DNA from: Arcobacter ellisii
GTDB taxonomy: Bacteria > Campylobacterota > Campylobacteria > Campylobacterales > Arcobacteraceae
Assembly (NCBI RefSeq): GCF_003544915.1
Contig: NZ_CP032097.1
Location: 868,001 to 932,000 of the forward strand
Direction of reading: 5' to 3'
Length of the DNA: 64,000 nt
The notes beneath the pieces were generated by a model that was not told where the DNA came from, searched no databases, and saw only the letters and a program-made list of their open reading frames with translations. Shown here in pieces: positions 48,109 through 56,955 of this stretch (positions are counted from its first letter, which is position 1; every line of letters starts with the position of its first letter). The position numbers were made by a program, and so were the translations under genes.

Positions 48109-48133
48109 ATCTACTATAATTTAATTAGTAGAT
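48109..48133. promoter_or_regulatory. Inverted repeat enclosing the -10 of a chemoreceptor gene
   Basis: ATCTACTA (48109-48116) and TAGTAGAT (48126-48133), 9 bases apart. TATAAT at 48115-48120 lies within. It could be an operator or a 5' hairpin. A strong ribosome site AGGAGG follows at 48143-48148 region, before the ATG at 48159. Confidence 0.4.
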
Positions 48134-48158
48134 ATAAAAGTAGAGGAGGGAGTTTTGT

Positions 48159-50174
48159 ATGAGTATAAAAAATAAGATAATTGGTTCATTCTTAATTTTA
48201 GTTGTTGTTTCACTTGTGAGTAGTTTACTCGTTTCTTTTAACATTAAAAATATAAATAATAATGTTACTAATCTTGCAGATAAAAATTTTGCAGGTATTG
48301 CGGTTTTATTGGAAGCAGATAGAGATTCTTATCAATCAAACTTAGCATTAAGTCAAATAATCAATTTAAAAGATAAAGAAAAAATTGAGAAGTTGATAAG
48401 TAAAGGTGTAAATGATAATTTATCACAAATAGGACAGAGATTTGATAAATTTAGAGATTTTTTAAAAGATGATTTATCTTCTAAAACAAAAGAGTTTCAA
48501 GAGTTTGATAAATTTTACCAATTAACAAAAAGTAATACAGCTACTTTGATAAAATATTTTAAAGAAGATAACAATGAAGAAGCTAAAAACTTCTATTTTT
48601 CAACTTATTTGAAAGATTATGAATCTATGAGAGATTTAATAGATTTCTTTAGTGAAGAGACTTATAAACTTGTTGAAAGAAATAAATTAGAAGTAAATAA
48701 CTCTATTTCATCTTCATTATATACATTTGTAATAATTACAATATTAACGATTGTATTAACTCTATTTTTCTCTTTTGTTATTAGTAAAGCATTTAATAAT
48801 TCAATTCAGAAATTACAAAACGGCTTACTTGAATTCTTTAGTTTTATAAATAAAGAGACAAAAAATGCAAGTTTAATAGACACTTCTTCAAAAGATGAGA
48901 TTGCTCATATTGGTGAATTTATTAATCAAAATATTAAAAAAACAGAGAATTTAATCATTCAAGATAATATTTTAATAGAAGATGTAAAAAGAGTTGTAAA
49001 TGAAGTAAAAGAGGGAAAATTTAATAAAAAAATTGAAAAAAATACAGAAAATACAAATCTTGAAGAGTTAAAAAATATTTTTAATGAAATGCTTGAAGTT
49101 ACGAAAAATAGTGTATGTGAAGATATAAATAAATTGGTAAATGCTTTAGATAATTTTTCAAAACTTGATTTTAGAACTAGAATTGATGATAAAGGTAATA
49201 TTGCAGTTGGAATAAATAATCTAGCTGAAATAATCAATCAAATGCTAGTAGAGAATAAAACAAATGGATTGACGTTAAATGAGAGTTCAAATATATTGTT
49301 GTCAAATGTAGATAAGTTAAATATGAGTTCAAATGAAGCAGCAGCAAGCTTAGAAGAGACAGCAGCAGCATTAGAAGAGATAACGTCAAATATAAGAAAT
49401 AATACGCAAAATATTCAAAAAATGGCAACGTACTCAAATGAAGTAACAAAATCAGCAAATGATGGTGAGAAATTAGCAAACCAAACAACTCAAGCAATGG
49501 ATGAAATAAATAATCAAGTAAATCTTATTAATGAAGCAATAAGTGTGATTGACCAAATTGCATTCCAAACAAATATTCTTTCTTTAAATGCAGCAGTAGA
49601 AGCAGCAACAGCAGGAGAAGCAGGAAAAGGATTTGCAGTAGTAGCACAAGAGGTGCGAAACCTAGCAGCAAGAAGTGCAGAAGCAGCAAAAGAGATAAAA
49701 TCAATAGTAGAAAATGCAACAAGTAAAGCAAATCAAGGAAAAGATATTGCTTCAAATATGATAAGTGGATATAAACAGTTAAATGAGAATATTTCAAATA
49801 CAATAAACTTGATACAAGATATAGAGATGTCAAGTAAAGAGCAACTATCAGGAATAGAACAAATAAATGATGCAGTAAATCAATTAGACCAACAAACACA
49901 ACAAAACGCAGCAGTAGCAAATCAAACACAAACTGTAGCAGTAGTAACAGATGAAATAGCAAAACTAATAATCAATGATGCAAATGCAAAAGAGTTTGTA
50001 GGTAAAAATGAAGTAAAAGCTAAAGATATGAACTTAAATGTAAAAAAAGAGGTGCATATCACACCAGTTAAAAAAACAGCACCAAAACAACATACACAAA
50101 CAGTATCAACAAAAAAAGATACAAAAGTAATAACATCAACAAAATCAAATGATGATGAGTGGGAAAGCTTCTAG
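48159..50174 (+). CDS. Methyl-accepting chemotaxis protein with C-terminal WxxF tether
   Basis: 671 residues. TM1 at about 7-27, a four-helix-bundle ligand domain, TM2 at about 189-210, HAMP-like repeats, and the signalling domain with [20 protein letters not shown]. Methylation helices and [15 protein letters not shown] are canonical. A flexible ~65-residue Lys/Thr-rich tail ends EWESF (667-671), matching the x-W-x-x-F CheR/CheB-binding pentapeptide of E. coli Tar and Tsr (NWETF). Preceded by a very strong AGGAGG ribosome site. Confidence 0.93.
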   Translation: MSIKNKIIGSFLILVVVSLVSSLLVSFNIKNINNNVTNLADKNFAGIAVLLEADRDSYQSNLALSQIINLKDKEKIEKLISKGVNDNLSQIGQRFDKFRDFLKDDLSSKTKEFQEFDKFYQLTKSNTATLIKYFKEDNNEEAKNFYFSTYLKDYESMRDLIDFFSEETYKLVERNKLEVNNSISSSLYTFVIITILTIVLTLFFSFVISKAFNNSIQKLQNGLLEFFSFINKETKNASLIDTSSKDEIAHIGEFINQNIKKTENLIIQDNILIEDVKRVVNEVKEGKFNKKIEKNTENTNLEELKNIFNEMLEVTKNSVCEDINKLVNALDNFSKLDFRTRIDDKGNIAVGINNLAEIINQMLVENKTNGLTLNESSNILLSNVDKLNMSSNEAAASLEETAAALEEITSNIRNNTQNIQKMATYSNEVTKSANDGEKLANQTTQAMDEINNQVNLINEAISVIDQIAFQTNILSLNAAVEAATAGEAGKGFAVVAQEVRNLAARSAEAAKEIKSIVENATSKANQGKDIASNMISGYKQLNENISNTINLIQDIEMSSKEQLSGIEQINDAVNQLDQQTQQNAAVANQTQTVAVVTDEIAKLIINDANAKEFVGKNEVKAKDMNLNVKKEVHITPVKKTAPKQHTQTVSTKKDTKVITSTKSNDDEWESF

Positions 50175-50181
50175 GCTTTCC
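50162..50181 (+). terminator. Terminator of the chemoreceptor gene
   Basis: GGAAAGC (50162-50168) pairs with GCTTTCC (50175-50181), loop TTCTAG containing the TAG stop, followed after 9 bases by a T run. It overlaps the codons for the C-terminal WESF residues. Confidence 0.6.
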
Positions 50182-50285
50182 TTCTATCTAACATTTTTTT
50201 AATTTAATCTATTTTTATACACTTCTTATATAAATCTTTTTCAATAATTTGCTAGAATAAAATCAAATCAAAAAAAGGGAAAAAA

Positions 50286-50981
50286 GTGTTTAAGAAGTTA
50301 GAAGTATTAAATAAAACTCAACATAAAAATAAAGGAATAGAAGAGGTTACAAATTTTTCTTATTCTAAAGAATTGATGAATGCTCCTATTGCAATATCAG
50401 AATTTTTTGAAGCTTGTAAAAACTATCCTATATTTTTTGCAAAAGATAAAGATAATAATTGGTTTGCATCTATTTTACTTGGATATAAACAAGGGGAAAA
50501 TCTATTTTTAGATAAAAAAGGAAACTGGAAAGAGTTACATTATATTCCAGCATTTGTAAGAAGTTATCCATTTGTTTTAGTAAATAAAGAGAATCAAAAA
50601 GATTTAGTAATTGCTATTGAAGGTGAGTATTTAACTCAAAAAGAGGGTGCTAAAAAATTATTTGATGAAGAAGGAAATAATAGTGAGTTTTTAAATAGTG
50701 CTTTAAACTTTTTAAATCAATATTATGCTGATTCTCTTTCAACAACTCAATTTATAAAACAGCTTGAAGATTGGGAACTTTTAGAAGAAAAAATAGCAAC
50801 AGTTGTAAATACTAAAGGTGAAAAATTTAGTTTAAATGGTTTTTTTGTAGTAAATGAAGAAAAATTAAAACATTTAAGTAAAAAGAAAAAAGATGATATT
50901 TGTGCAAAAAATGCCTATTCATTAATCACAGCTCATCTAATTTCACTTTCAAATCTTCAAAAATTAGGTGCAATTAAATAA
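50286..50981 (+). CDS. SapC family protein
   Basis: 231 residues from a GTG with AAGGGA 8 bases upstream. N-terminal APIAISEFFEACKNYPIFFAKD and YIPAFVRSYPFVLV, with LNFLNQYYADSLSTTQFIKQLEDWELLEE in the C-terminal half, are typical of SapC-related proteins first linked to Campylobacter S-layer loci. Function is unclear. It stands alone; no S-layer gene is seen. Confidence 0.82.
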   Translation: MFKKLEVLNKTQHKNKGIEEVTNFSYSKELMNAPIAISEFFEACKNYPIFFAKDKDNNWFASILLGYKQGENLFLDKKGNWKELHYIPAFVRSYPFVLVNKENQKDLVIAIEGEYLTQKEGAKKLFDEEGNNSEFLNSALNFLNQYYADSLSTTQFIKQLEDWELLEEKIATVVNTKGEKFSLNGFFVVNEEKLKHLSKKKKDDICAKNAYSLITAHLISLSNLQKLGAIK

Positions 50982-50987
50982 AAGAAA

Positions 50988-51018
50988 AGTTGGCTATTTT
51001 ATAAGTTTATAGCCAACT
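50988..51018. terminator. Bidirectional terminator
   Basis: A 10-bp perfect stem (50988-50997 with 51009-51018) and an 11-base loop, between convergent sapC and response regulator genes; overlaps the regulator's stop codon. Confidence 0.65.
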
Positions 51019-51656
51019 CCTCGTAAATTTAAAATCATTCCATTTTTTAGCTTTTTTTTCAGCTTATGAATAATAGTTCTCATACTAACAGTTTCCATCT
51101 CTTTACTATCCCAAACATATTCGTGAATCATTTCATTTGTTACAGTGTTATTTATATGTTTTACTAAAAGTGTTAAAAGAAGTTTCTCTTTTATAGTTAG
51201 TTCTATTTCAAAGTTTGATTTAAAAAGGGTTTGCTCAATTAGATTAAATGAAAAATCGTATCCTAAATCAACTATAAAATCACTATTTTCCTCTTTTTTT
51301 ATGTGACTTAAGTGATATTGGATACGCAAAAATAGTTCTTCAAAATCAAAAGGTTTTTTTATGTAATCATTACAACCTAAAGTGTAAGATTTTTTGATAT
51401 TTTCTATATCAATTTCAGCACTTATCATAATAATTGGAACATTCATATCCTCCTTTCTAATAAATTCCAAAACTTTTAGCCCATCAAATCCCAAAACATT
51501 TAGGTCTAAAATATATAAATCATATTTACTATTAGAGATAAATTCTATTGCTTTATAACCATCTGTAAAACTATCCACATAAAAACCTCGATTTTGTAGA
51601 GATTGTTTTATGATTTTATTTAAAGCAAAATCATCTTCAAGTAAAAATATTTTCAT
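50994..51656 (-). CDS. OmpR-family response regulator
   Basis: 220 residues. Receiver with Asp51 (LYILDLNVLG) and KKPF, then a winged-helix DNA-binding domain (about 125-220) ending KLKKKLKNGMILNLRGVGYKLI. It lies 3 bases after the hybrid kinase gene, so the two are an operon and probably a cognate pair. Confidence 0.9.
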   Translation of the reverse strand: MKIFLLEDDFALNKIIKQSLQNRGFYVDSFTDGYKAIEFISNSKYDLYILDLNVLGFDGLKVLEFIRKEDMNVPIIMISAEIDIENIKKSYTLGCNDYIKKPFDFEELFLRIQYHLSHIKKEENSDFIVDLGYDFSFNLIEQTLFKSNFEIELTIKEKLLLTLLVKHINNTVTNEMIHEYVWDSKEMETVSMRTIIHKLKKKLKNGMILNLRGVGYKLIK

Positions 51657-51659
51657 AAA

Positions 51660-52718
51660 TTAATCTCCTTTTATAACTCTGTTTTGTGGAAAAATATATT
51701 TAAAAACAGTGTTGTTTTTTTCTGAACTTAGTTCTATTTTTATCTCATTTTTGTCACAAATCTCTTTTACAATACTAAGTCCTAATCCTAAACCAATATT
51801 TTTATCTTTTTGTTGATAGTAGGCTTGAAAAACGGCTTTTGTATCAGTTATTCCTATTCCTTCATCTTTTATAAAAAGGATATAGTTTTCATCTTCTTTA
51901 TCCAAAGTTATCTCTATAGTTGAGTTTTCAAAAGAGTATTTTATAGCATTTGAGATTGTATTATCTACAACTCTTTCAAGTTCATTACTATCCATAAAAA
52001 CTTCAAACTCTTCATTTATATCTAAAGTTATATCAATATTTTTTATATTCGCCATCTCATCAAAAAAAGCAACTCTTGAGGATAAAAACCTCACTAAATT
52101 TATACTTTTTTCTTCAGTTATTCTTTTCTCTTTTTTGATTAGATAATATAAATCATTGTAGATTGAGGATAGAGATTTTGAAGAGGCTTTTATAGCTTCA
52201 AATTGTTCTTTATATCCTAAAGTTGATTCTAAATTATCGATATTTAAACTAATAATACTAAGTGGAGTGTTCATTTCGTGTATTATTTTTTTTAGGAAAA
52301 AATCTTGAAGTTCAAGTAGTTTTGATATTGTATTTTTGCTTTCAAAAATTTTTAGTTGGGTTTTAACCCTTGCGATTACTTCCTCTTTTTCAAAGGGTTT
52401 AGTTATATAATCAACTCCCCCTTCATTTAGAGCCTTTACCTTACTTTGTGTGTCATCTAAAGCACTTATAAAAATAATTGGAATATCTTTTAAAGTTTCA
52501 TCTTTTTTTAATATTTTACAAACTTCAAAACCACTCATATTTGGCATTTTAATATCTAAAAGTATCAAATCAGGTGGATTTAGTTTTGAAGAGTTTATGG
52601 CAAAACTTGCATCAGTTGTTGCTCTTATTAAAAAATTTTCCTCTTTTAAAATATTGCTTAAGTAGTGCAAATTTTCACTTTTATCATCTATTATAAGTAT
52701 TGTATAGTTTTTATCCAT
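51660..52718 (-). CDS. Receiver-histidine kinase hybrid
   Basis: 352 residues, cytoplasmic. N-terminal receiver with Asp55 (LILLDIKMPNMSG), then the phospho-acceptor helix with His147 (IIHEMNTPLSI), and an ATPase domain with N-box NAIKYS, G1 DEGIGI, and G2 GLGLGLSIVKE. It is upstream of the OmpR regulator and divergent from a second membrane hybrid kinase, with 5' ends 65 bases apart. Confidence 0.9.
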   Translation of the reverse strand: MDKNYTILIIDDKSENLHYLSNILKEENFLIRATTDASFAINSSKLNPPDLILLDIKMPNMSGFEVCKILKKDETLKDIPIIFISALDDTQSKVKALNEGGVDYITKPFEKEEVIARVKTQLKIFESKNTISKLLELQDFFLKKIIHEMNTPLSIISLNIDNLESTLGYKEQFEAIKASSKSLSSIYNDLYYLIKKEKRITEEKSINLVRFLSSRVAFFDEMANIKNIDITLDINEEFEVFMDSNELERVVDNTISNAIKYSFENSTIEITLDKEDENYILFIKDEGIGITDTKAVFQAYYQQKDKNIGLGLGLSIVKEICDKNEIKIELSSEKNNTVFKYIFPQNRVIKGD

Positions 52719-52783
52719 TTAGTTATTCTTTTTACAAATTCATATTTGTTAAGATTATAGGAAAAAACTCTTTAGGATTTTGT

Positions 52784-55060
52784 TTGAAATTAAAAAAACT
52801 TTTTATGTTGCTGTTTATTTTAAATACACTTTCGTTTATAAGTGTTGCAGTTGTGATAAATAAATATCAAAAATCAACTATAAATCTTGAAGATGCCTAT
52901 AATATGCAATACAAATCCTTGATTTTAGCAGATGAGTTAAGACAAAGTAGTGATGATTTGACAAGAATGGCACGAACTTATGTAATAACTGGAAATCCTA
53001 TGTTTGAAGAGCAATATAAAACAGTTTTAGCTATAAGAAATGGAGAGTTACCAAGACCTAAAAGATATAATGGAATTTTTTGGGATTTTTTAACTTTACA
53101 AGGAAATAAACCAAAATTAGATGGAGAAAAAATACCTCTTAGAGATTTGATGAGAAATGCAAATTTCCCAGATTCAGAGTTAAATATGCTTTTTACTTCC
53201 CAAAATGAATCTGATGATTTAACAAAACTTGAACATAAAGCAATGAATGCAATAAAGGGTAAATTTTTAGATAAAGATGGAAATTACACTATAAAAGGTG
53301 AACCAGATTTTGCCCTTGCTAGAGAATTGATGCATTCAAAAGAGTATCACGAAGCAAAAATTAGGATTATGGAACCTTTAGATAGATTTTACAGAGCTTT
53401 TGAAAATAGAACAAAACAAAAAGTTGATGAAGCAAGAGCAACAGTAAAAGAGTTGGAGTTTTATGTAAATGTTATAGTTTTATTTTCAATAATTTTCTTT
53501 TTGATGTCATTTTTTATTATTTTATTTAGAATTGTTTATCCAATTGATTTATTAAGACGAGTGATGTTAAAACTTTCACAAAATGATATGAGTGTAGAAA
53601 TTGATAAAAATAAGTTTGATGATGAAGTAGGGGATATGATAGGAGCAGTTGAGATTTTTAAAGAAAATACTCAAAAACTTCTTACTAGTGAACATCAAAT
53701 AAAACAAGCTATGCAAGAAGCAACAACAGCAAATAAGGCAAAATCAATCTTTCTTGCACGTATGAGTCATGAACTACGAACTCCTTTAAATGCCATATTA
53801 GGGTTTTCAAATATTTTAAAAAAATCAATGAATGCAACGATTAGTGAAAAAGAGAACTTAAACATCATAAAAAGAAGTGCTGACCATCTTTTAAATATCA
53901 TAAATGAGATTTTAGAATTATCAAAAATAGAAGCAGGAAAGATGGAGTTGAGTCTTAAAAATTTTAATTTATTTGAATTAATTAAAGAGATAGAAGATAT
54001 TTTTGCTTTTAGATGTGAAAATAAAGGCTTAAAATTTAAAATAGAGACTTTAAATCTTCCAAAATATATAAAAGCTGATGAACAAAGATTAAGACAAATT
54101 TTGATTAATCTTTTAGGAAATTCCTTAAAGTTTACAAATGAAGGTGAAATTTCACTGTATATTTATGAATTAAATAAAAAACTATTTTTTGAAGTAAAAG
54201 ATAGTGGAATTGGAATAGATAAGTTTAATATTGAAAAAGTTTTTAAACCCTTTGAACAAGTAAAACAAGATAATTATACACAACAAGGTACGGGACTAGG
54301 GTTATCTATTACAAAAGAGTTGATTTCTTTGATGGGTGGAAATATCTATTTAAAAAGTCAAGTTGGAGTTGGAAGTGAGTTTTATTTTAGTATCAATTAT
54401 GAAAAAGCAAATGAAGAAGAACTTTCAAAAGAGAATAATACAAAAAACATAGTTGGAATTAAAAATGAAAATTTCACTAAAACTATTTTAGTAGTAGATG
54501 ATATAAAAGAAAATAGAGATTTGATAACTTTACTTTTAAACTCTTATGGTTTTAAAACTTTACAAGCAACAAGTGGAAAAGAAGCTTTAGATGTCTTTGA
54601 AAATGAAAAACTTGATTTGATTTTTATGGATATTTTGATGGAAGGAATGGATGGTTTAGAAACTATGCAAAATATAAGAGCTTCAAAAAGTGGTAAAGAT
54701 ATTCCAATTATTGCACTTTCTGCAAATGTTTTTGAAGAGGATAAAATGGAAGCTTTAAAAAATGGAGCAAATGATTTTTTAGCAAAACCAGTGGAAGAAA
54801 AAGAGATTTTATTGATTTTAGAAAAATATTTACATATAGAATTAGAGTATGAAAATAAAGAAAAAAGTATAGATTTTAAAAAAGAGTTAGAGATTTTACC
54901 AAAAGAGTTCGTAGAAAAATTAAAACAAAAAGCGCTTCTTATGGATAATGATGGAATTTTTGAACTACTAAAAGAGTACGATTTATCAAGTGATTTAAAA
55001 ATTTATATCAAAAGTTTAGTTGATGAATTTAAGTATCAAGAGTTGGTAAATTTAGTTTAA
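52784..55060 (+). CDS. Membrane hybrid sensor histidine kinase
   Basis: 758 residues from a TTG at 52784 with AGGA 6 bases upstream; an earlier in-frame ATG at 52700 lies within the opposite gene's start and adds residues with no conserved pattern. TM1 at about 4-25, a periplasmic helical domain (QSSDDLTRMARTYVITGNPMFEEQY then RPKRYNGIFWDF), TM2 around 220, HAMP, HisKA (ARMSHELRTPLNAILGF), ATPase (DSGIGID, GTGLGLSITKEL), and C-terminal receiver (LIFMDILMEGMDG). Its C-terminal tail beyond the receiver is short and helical. Confidence 0.9.
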   Translation: MKLKKLFMLLFILNTLSFISVAVVINKYQKSTINLEDAYNMQYKSLILADELRQSSDDLTRMARTYVITGNPMFEEQYKTVLAIRNGELPRPKRYNGIFWDFLTLQGNKPKLDGEKIPLRDLMRNANFPDSELNMLFTSQNESDDLTKLEHKAMNAIKGKFLDKDGNYTIKGEPDFALARELMHSKEYHEAKIRIMEPLDRFYRAFENRTKQKVDEARATVKELEFYVNVIVLFSIIFFLMSFFIILFRIVYPIDLLRRVMLKLSQNDMSVEIDKNKFDDEVGDMIGAVEIFKENTQKLLTSEHQIKQAMQEATTANKAKSIFLARMSHELRTPLNAILGFSNILKKSMNATISEKENLNIIKRSADHLLNIINEILELSKIEAGKMELSLKNFNLFELIKEIEDIFAFRCENKGLKFKIETLNLPKYIKADEQRLRQILINLLGNSLKFTNEGEISLYIYELNKKLFFEVKDSGIGIDKFNIEKVFKPFEQVKQDNYTQQGTGLGLSITKELISLMGGNIYLKSQVGVGSEFYFSINYEKANEEELSKENNTKNIVGIKNENFTKTILVVDDIKENRDLITLLLNSYGFKTLQATSGKEALDVFENEKLDLIFMDILMEGMDGLETMQNIRASKSGKDIPIIALSANVFEEDKMEALKNGANDFLAKPVEEKEILLILEKYLHIELEYENKEKSIDFKKELEILPKEFVEKLKQKALLMDNDGIFELLKEYDLSSDLKIYIKSLVDEFKYQELVNLV

Positions 55061-55115
55061 TTTCCTTTTTTTATCTTTTTGTTACAATACACAAAAATAC
55101 AAAAGGTTATTTAAA

Positions 55116-55514
55116 ATGGAAATAGAGATTTCAACACCTGCTTTATTATTCCCAGCTATTTCATTACTTCTTTTAGCATATACAAATAGATTTTTAACAA
55201 CAGGACAACTAATACGTTCAATCTCTCATCAAGCAAGAGAACATGGTGGACAAGAATTATCAGGACAAATTGAAAATCTTAAAAAAAGACTTGAACTTAC
55301 AAAATGGATGCAATTTTTTGGAGTAGTATCGATGCTTATGTGTACAATCTCGATGTTTGCACTATTTTTAGGCTTTCATAATTTTGGGAAATAAATATTT
55401 GGATTGAGTTTAGTAACTATGTGTTTGTCTTTGTTTATCTCTTTATGGGAAGTTTATATCTCTTCAAATGCATTGAATTTAGAGTTAAAAGATTTACATG
55501 AGAAGTGTAAATAA
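55116..55514 (+). pseudogene. DUF2721 membrane protein gene with in-frame TAA
   Basis: The frame opens at 55116 (MEIEISTPALLFPAISLLLLAY). The first stop, TAA at 55392-55394, comes after 92 residues (ending HNFGK). The same frame then reads IFGLSLVTMCLSLFIS, SLWEVYISSNALNLELKDL and stops at 55512-55514. That continuation matches the final membrane helix and the SLWEVYISSNALxLEL end of DUF2721 proteins, which are ~130 residues. A terminator starts right at the second stop. The whole gene would be 132 codons with one nonsense codon; the first 92 codons may still be expressed. Confidence 0.75.
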
Positions 55515-55536
55515 ACTAAAAATTTTTAGTTTATTT
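55509..55536. terminator. Bidirectional terminator
   Basis: A 28-base perfect palindrome with 14-bp arms, spanning the end of the DUF2721 frame and the stop of the Nudix gene. Confidence 0.7.
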
Positions 55537-55951
55537 ATAAATTCTCTTTTTTTAAAAAATCCAAAATAATTTGTTTATGGTCAAAAACCAATTTTTCAAG
55601 GGGTATTTCATCTTTTTTATAAACATAAACCTCTTTTGCATCATCTTGTGCAATAGGTTTTCCATAAGCTTTACAAATATAAACGATAGATGCTGTATGA
55701 AATCTTTCATCTCTTGCGGGGTCTGAATAAACACCAAGAAGTGATTGGATTGTTACATCTAAAGAAGTTTCTTCTTTCATCTCTCGAACAACTGCATTTT
55801 CAACAGTTTCACCAATATCCACAAATCCCCCAGGAATTGCAACACCCAAAGGTCTATTTAATCGTTCGATTAAAACAATTCCTTGGAAATTTTCATTTTC
55901 ATCATAAAGTTTTATTATTCCATCAACAGCTAGAAATGGTGTTTTTATCAT
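55535..55951 (-). CDS. Nudix hydrolase
   Basis: 138 residues from the ATG at 55951, which has AAGGAAAA at a proper distance; an ATG eight codons upstream (55975) overlaps ccdB and has no ribosome site. The Nudix box is GGFVDIGETVENAVVREMKEE (Gx5Ex7REUxEE). It likely hydrolyses a nucleoside diphosphate derivative such as ADP-ribose; the SDPARDERFHT loop fits the ADP-ribose pyrophosphatase-like group. Follows ccdB closely, on the same strand. Confidence 0.88.
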   Translation of the reverse strand: MIKTPFLAVDGIIKLYDENENFQGIVLIERLNRPLGVAIPGGFVDIGETVENAVVREMKEETSLDVTIQSLLGVYSDPARDERFHTASIVYICKAYGKPIAQDDAKEVYVYKKDEIPLEKLVFDHKQIILDFLKKENL

Positions 55952-55964
55952 TTGTTTTCCTTTT

Positions 55965-56270
55965 TTAAAATCCATAAATTAAAAAATCAATAGAGTTTTT
56001 TATCTCTTCTTTTTGATTTGTCAAAGTAGTAATTTTTGTTTTTAATTCATTTTTATGAACAGCACCCATTTGAGAAGTTGTAAGATAAACTTTTTGATTT
56101 TCTATGATAAATTCTTTTGTTAAACCTTTAAAATCATTTTTATCTTTTACAAGAGGTATCACAACTCTTGTGTTTATAGAGTCTAAAATATCATTTTGAA
56201 TATCTAAAAGATATGGCACTTTTTGATTTGTTTGGTCATTTTCATTTTTATAAACATCAAATTGTGCCAT
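55965..56270 (-). CDS. ccdB: CcdB-family toxin
   Basis: 101 residues, the CcdB length. MAQFDVYKN at the start and YLLDIQNDILDSINTRVVIPLV are family blocks, and the end IKNSIDFLIYGF matches the conserved C-terminus that contacts gyrase in F-plasmid CcdB. The ATG overlaps the ccdA stop (TAATG). Action on DNA gyrase is inferred from the family. Confidence 0.88.
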   Translation of the reverse strand: MAQFDVYKNENDQTNQKVPYLLDIQNDILDSINTRVVIPLVKDKNDFKGLTKEFIIENQKVYLTTSQMGAVHKNELKTKITTLTNQKEEIKNSIDFLIYGF

Positions 56271-56512
56271 TAAAACATCCTACTATGTTTTAGGATTAGT
56301 CCATCTTCATCAACCATTTTGTTATAAGAGTTTATTGCTTCTTTATTTTCCTCTTCCCATTGCTTTTTTTTATCATCTTTTGAAGAGATATTTAAGTAGT
56401 TTGTTAAAGCTTCTCTTATGATTTGAGTTTTCTTTTTCCCATTTTTTAGGGCAAATTCATCAAGATTTGTGAGAATCTCATCTTCTAAAGTTATAGTCAT
56501 TTTTCTAGTCAT
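56270..56512 (-). CDS. ccdA: CcdA-family antitoxin
   Basis: 80 residues from the ATG at 56512, with AAGGAG 5 bases upstream; a longer in-frame start at 56539 lacks a ribosome site. N-terminal ribbon-helix-helix (MTITLEDEILTNLDEFALKNGKKK) for autoregulation, C-terminal WEEENKEAINSYNKMVDEDGL for CcdB neutralisation. First of the ccdA-ccdB pair, whose one-base overlap suggests strict coupling. Confidence 0.88.
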   Translation of the reverse strand: MTRKMTITLEDEILTNLDEFALKNGKKKTQIIREALTNYLNISSKDDKKKQWEEENKEAINSYNKMVDEDGLILKHSRMF

Positions 56513-56616
56513 AATAACTCCTTTGCCATATTTTACCATACTTTTTTAAATAATATCAAAAAGTTTAAAATTGAATTTTGTATAATTGGGCTTAAAATTT
56601 TAAAAGGAAAAAAATT

Positions 56617-56763
56617 ATGAATTTAAAATTAGATGAGAATAATAAAGCTATTTTTATATGTAATGGAAGAGAACATGTGATAATAAATGCTGAAATTAAT
56701 GGAAATTATATAGATGTTAAATTTGAAGATGATACGCCTTTAACTATTTATAATAATGAATAA
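56617..56763 (+). CDS. 48-residue protein, unknown
   Basis: A short gene with AAAAGGAA 9 bases before the ATG, and TATAATT about 35 bases upstream. It reads MNLKLDENNKAIFICNGRE then HVIINAEINGNYIDVKFED and ends YNNE. The alternating hydrophobic pattern suggests a small beta-rich protein. No family recognised. Confidence 0.55.
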   Translation: MNLKLDENNKAIFICNGREHVIINAEINGNYIDVKFEDDTPLTIYNNE

Positions 56764-56955
56764 AATATTAAAATATTAAATGAAACCCATCCTGAAGCAT
56801 TGATTTAATTTCTTCTTTTAAATAAAATCAAAGATAATCTCATTTATCTTTGTTGTCTAAATTCTATACACCAACCATTTCCAACCCACACCAAAAACAA
56901 CACTAAAACAACACTTCTTTTTTATACTTCGTTTAGAAATAAAAAAAGGAGACTT

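Noticed and set aside
49234-49962. Long leucine-rich open frames antisense to the chemoreceptor signalling domain
   Set aside because: They arise from GCA/AGA-rich codons on the coding strand, have no ribosome sites, and the sense gene is clear.
52700-52783. Longer N-terminus of the membrane hybrid kinase
   Set aside because: It overlaps the divergent kinase's start, has no ribosome site, and a TTG at 52784 with AGGA is better.
55690-55968. Plus-strand open frame across the Nudix gene
   Set aside because: Shadow of the Nudix reading frame, with no ribosome site or family pattern.
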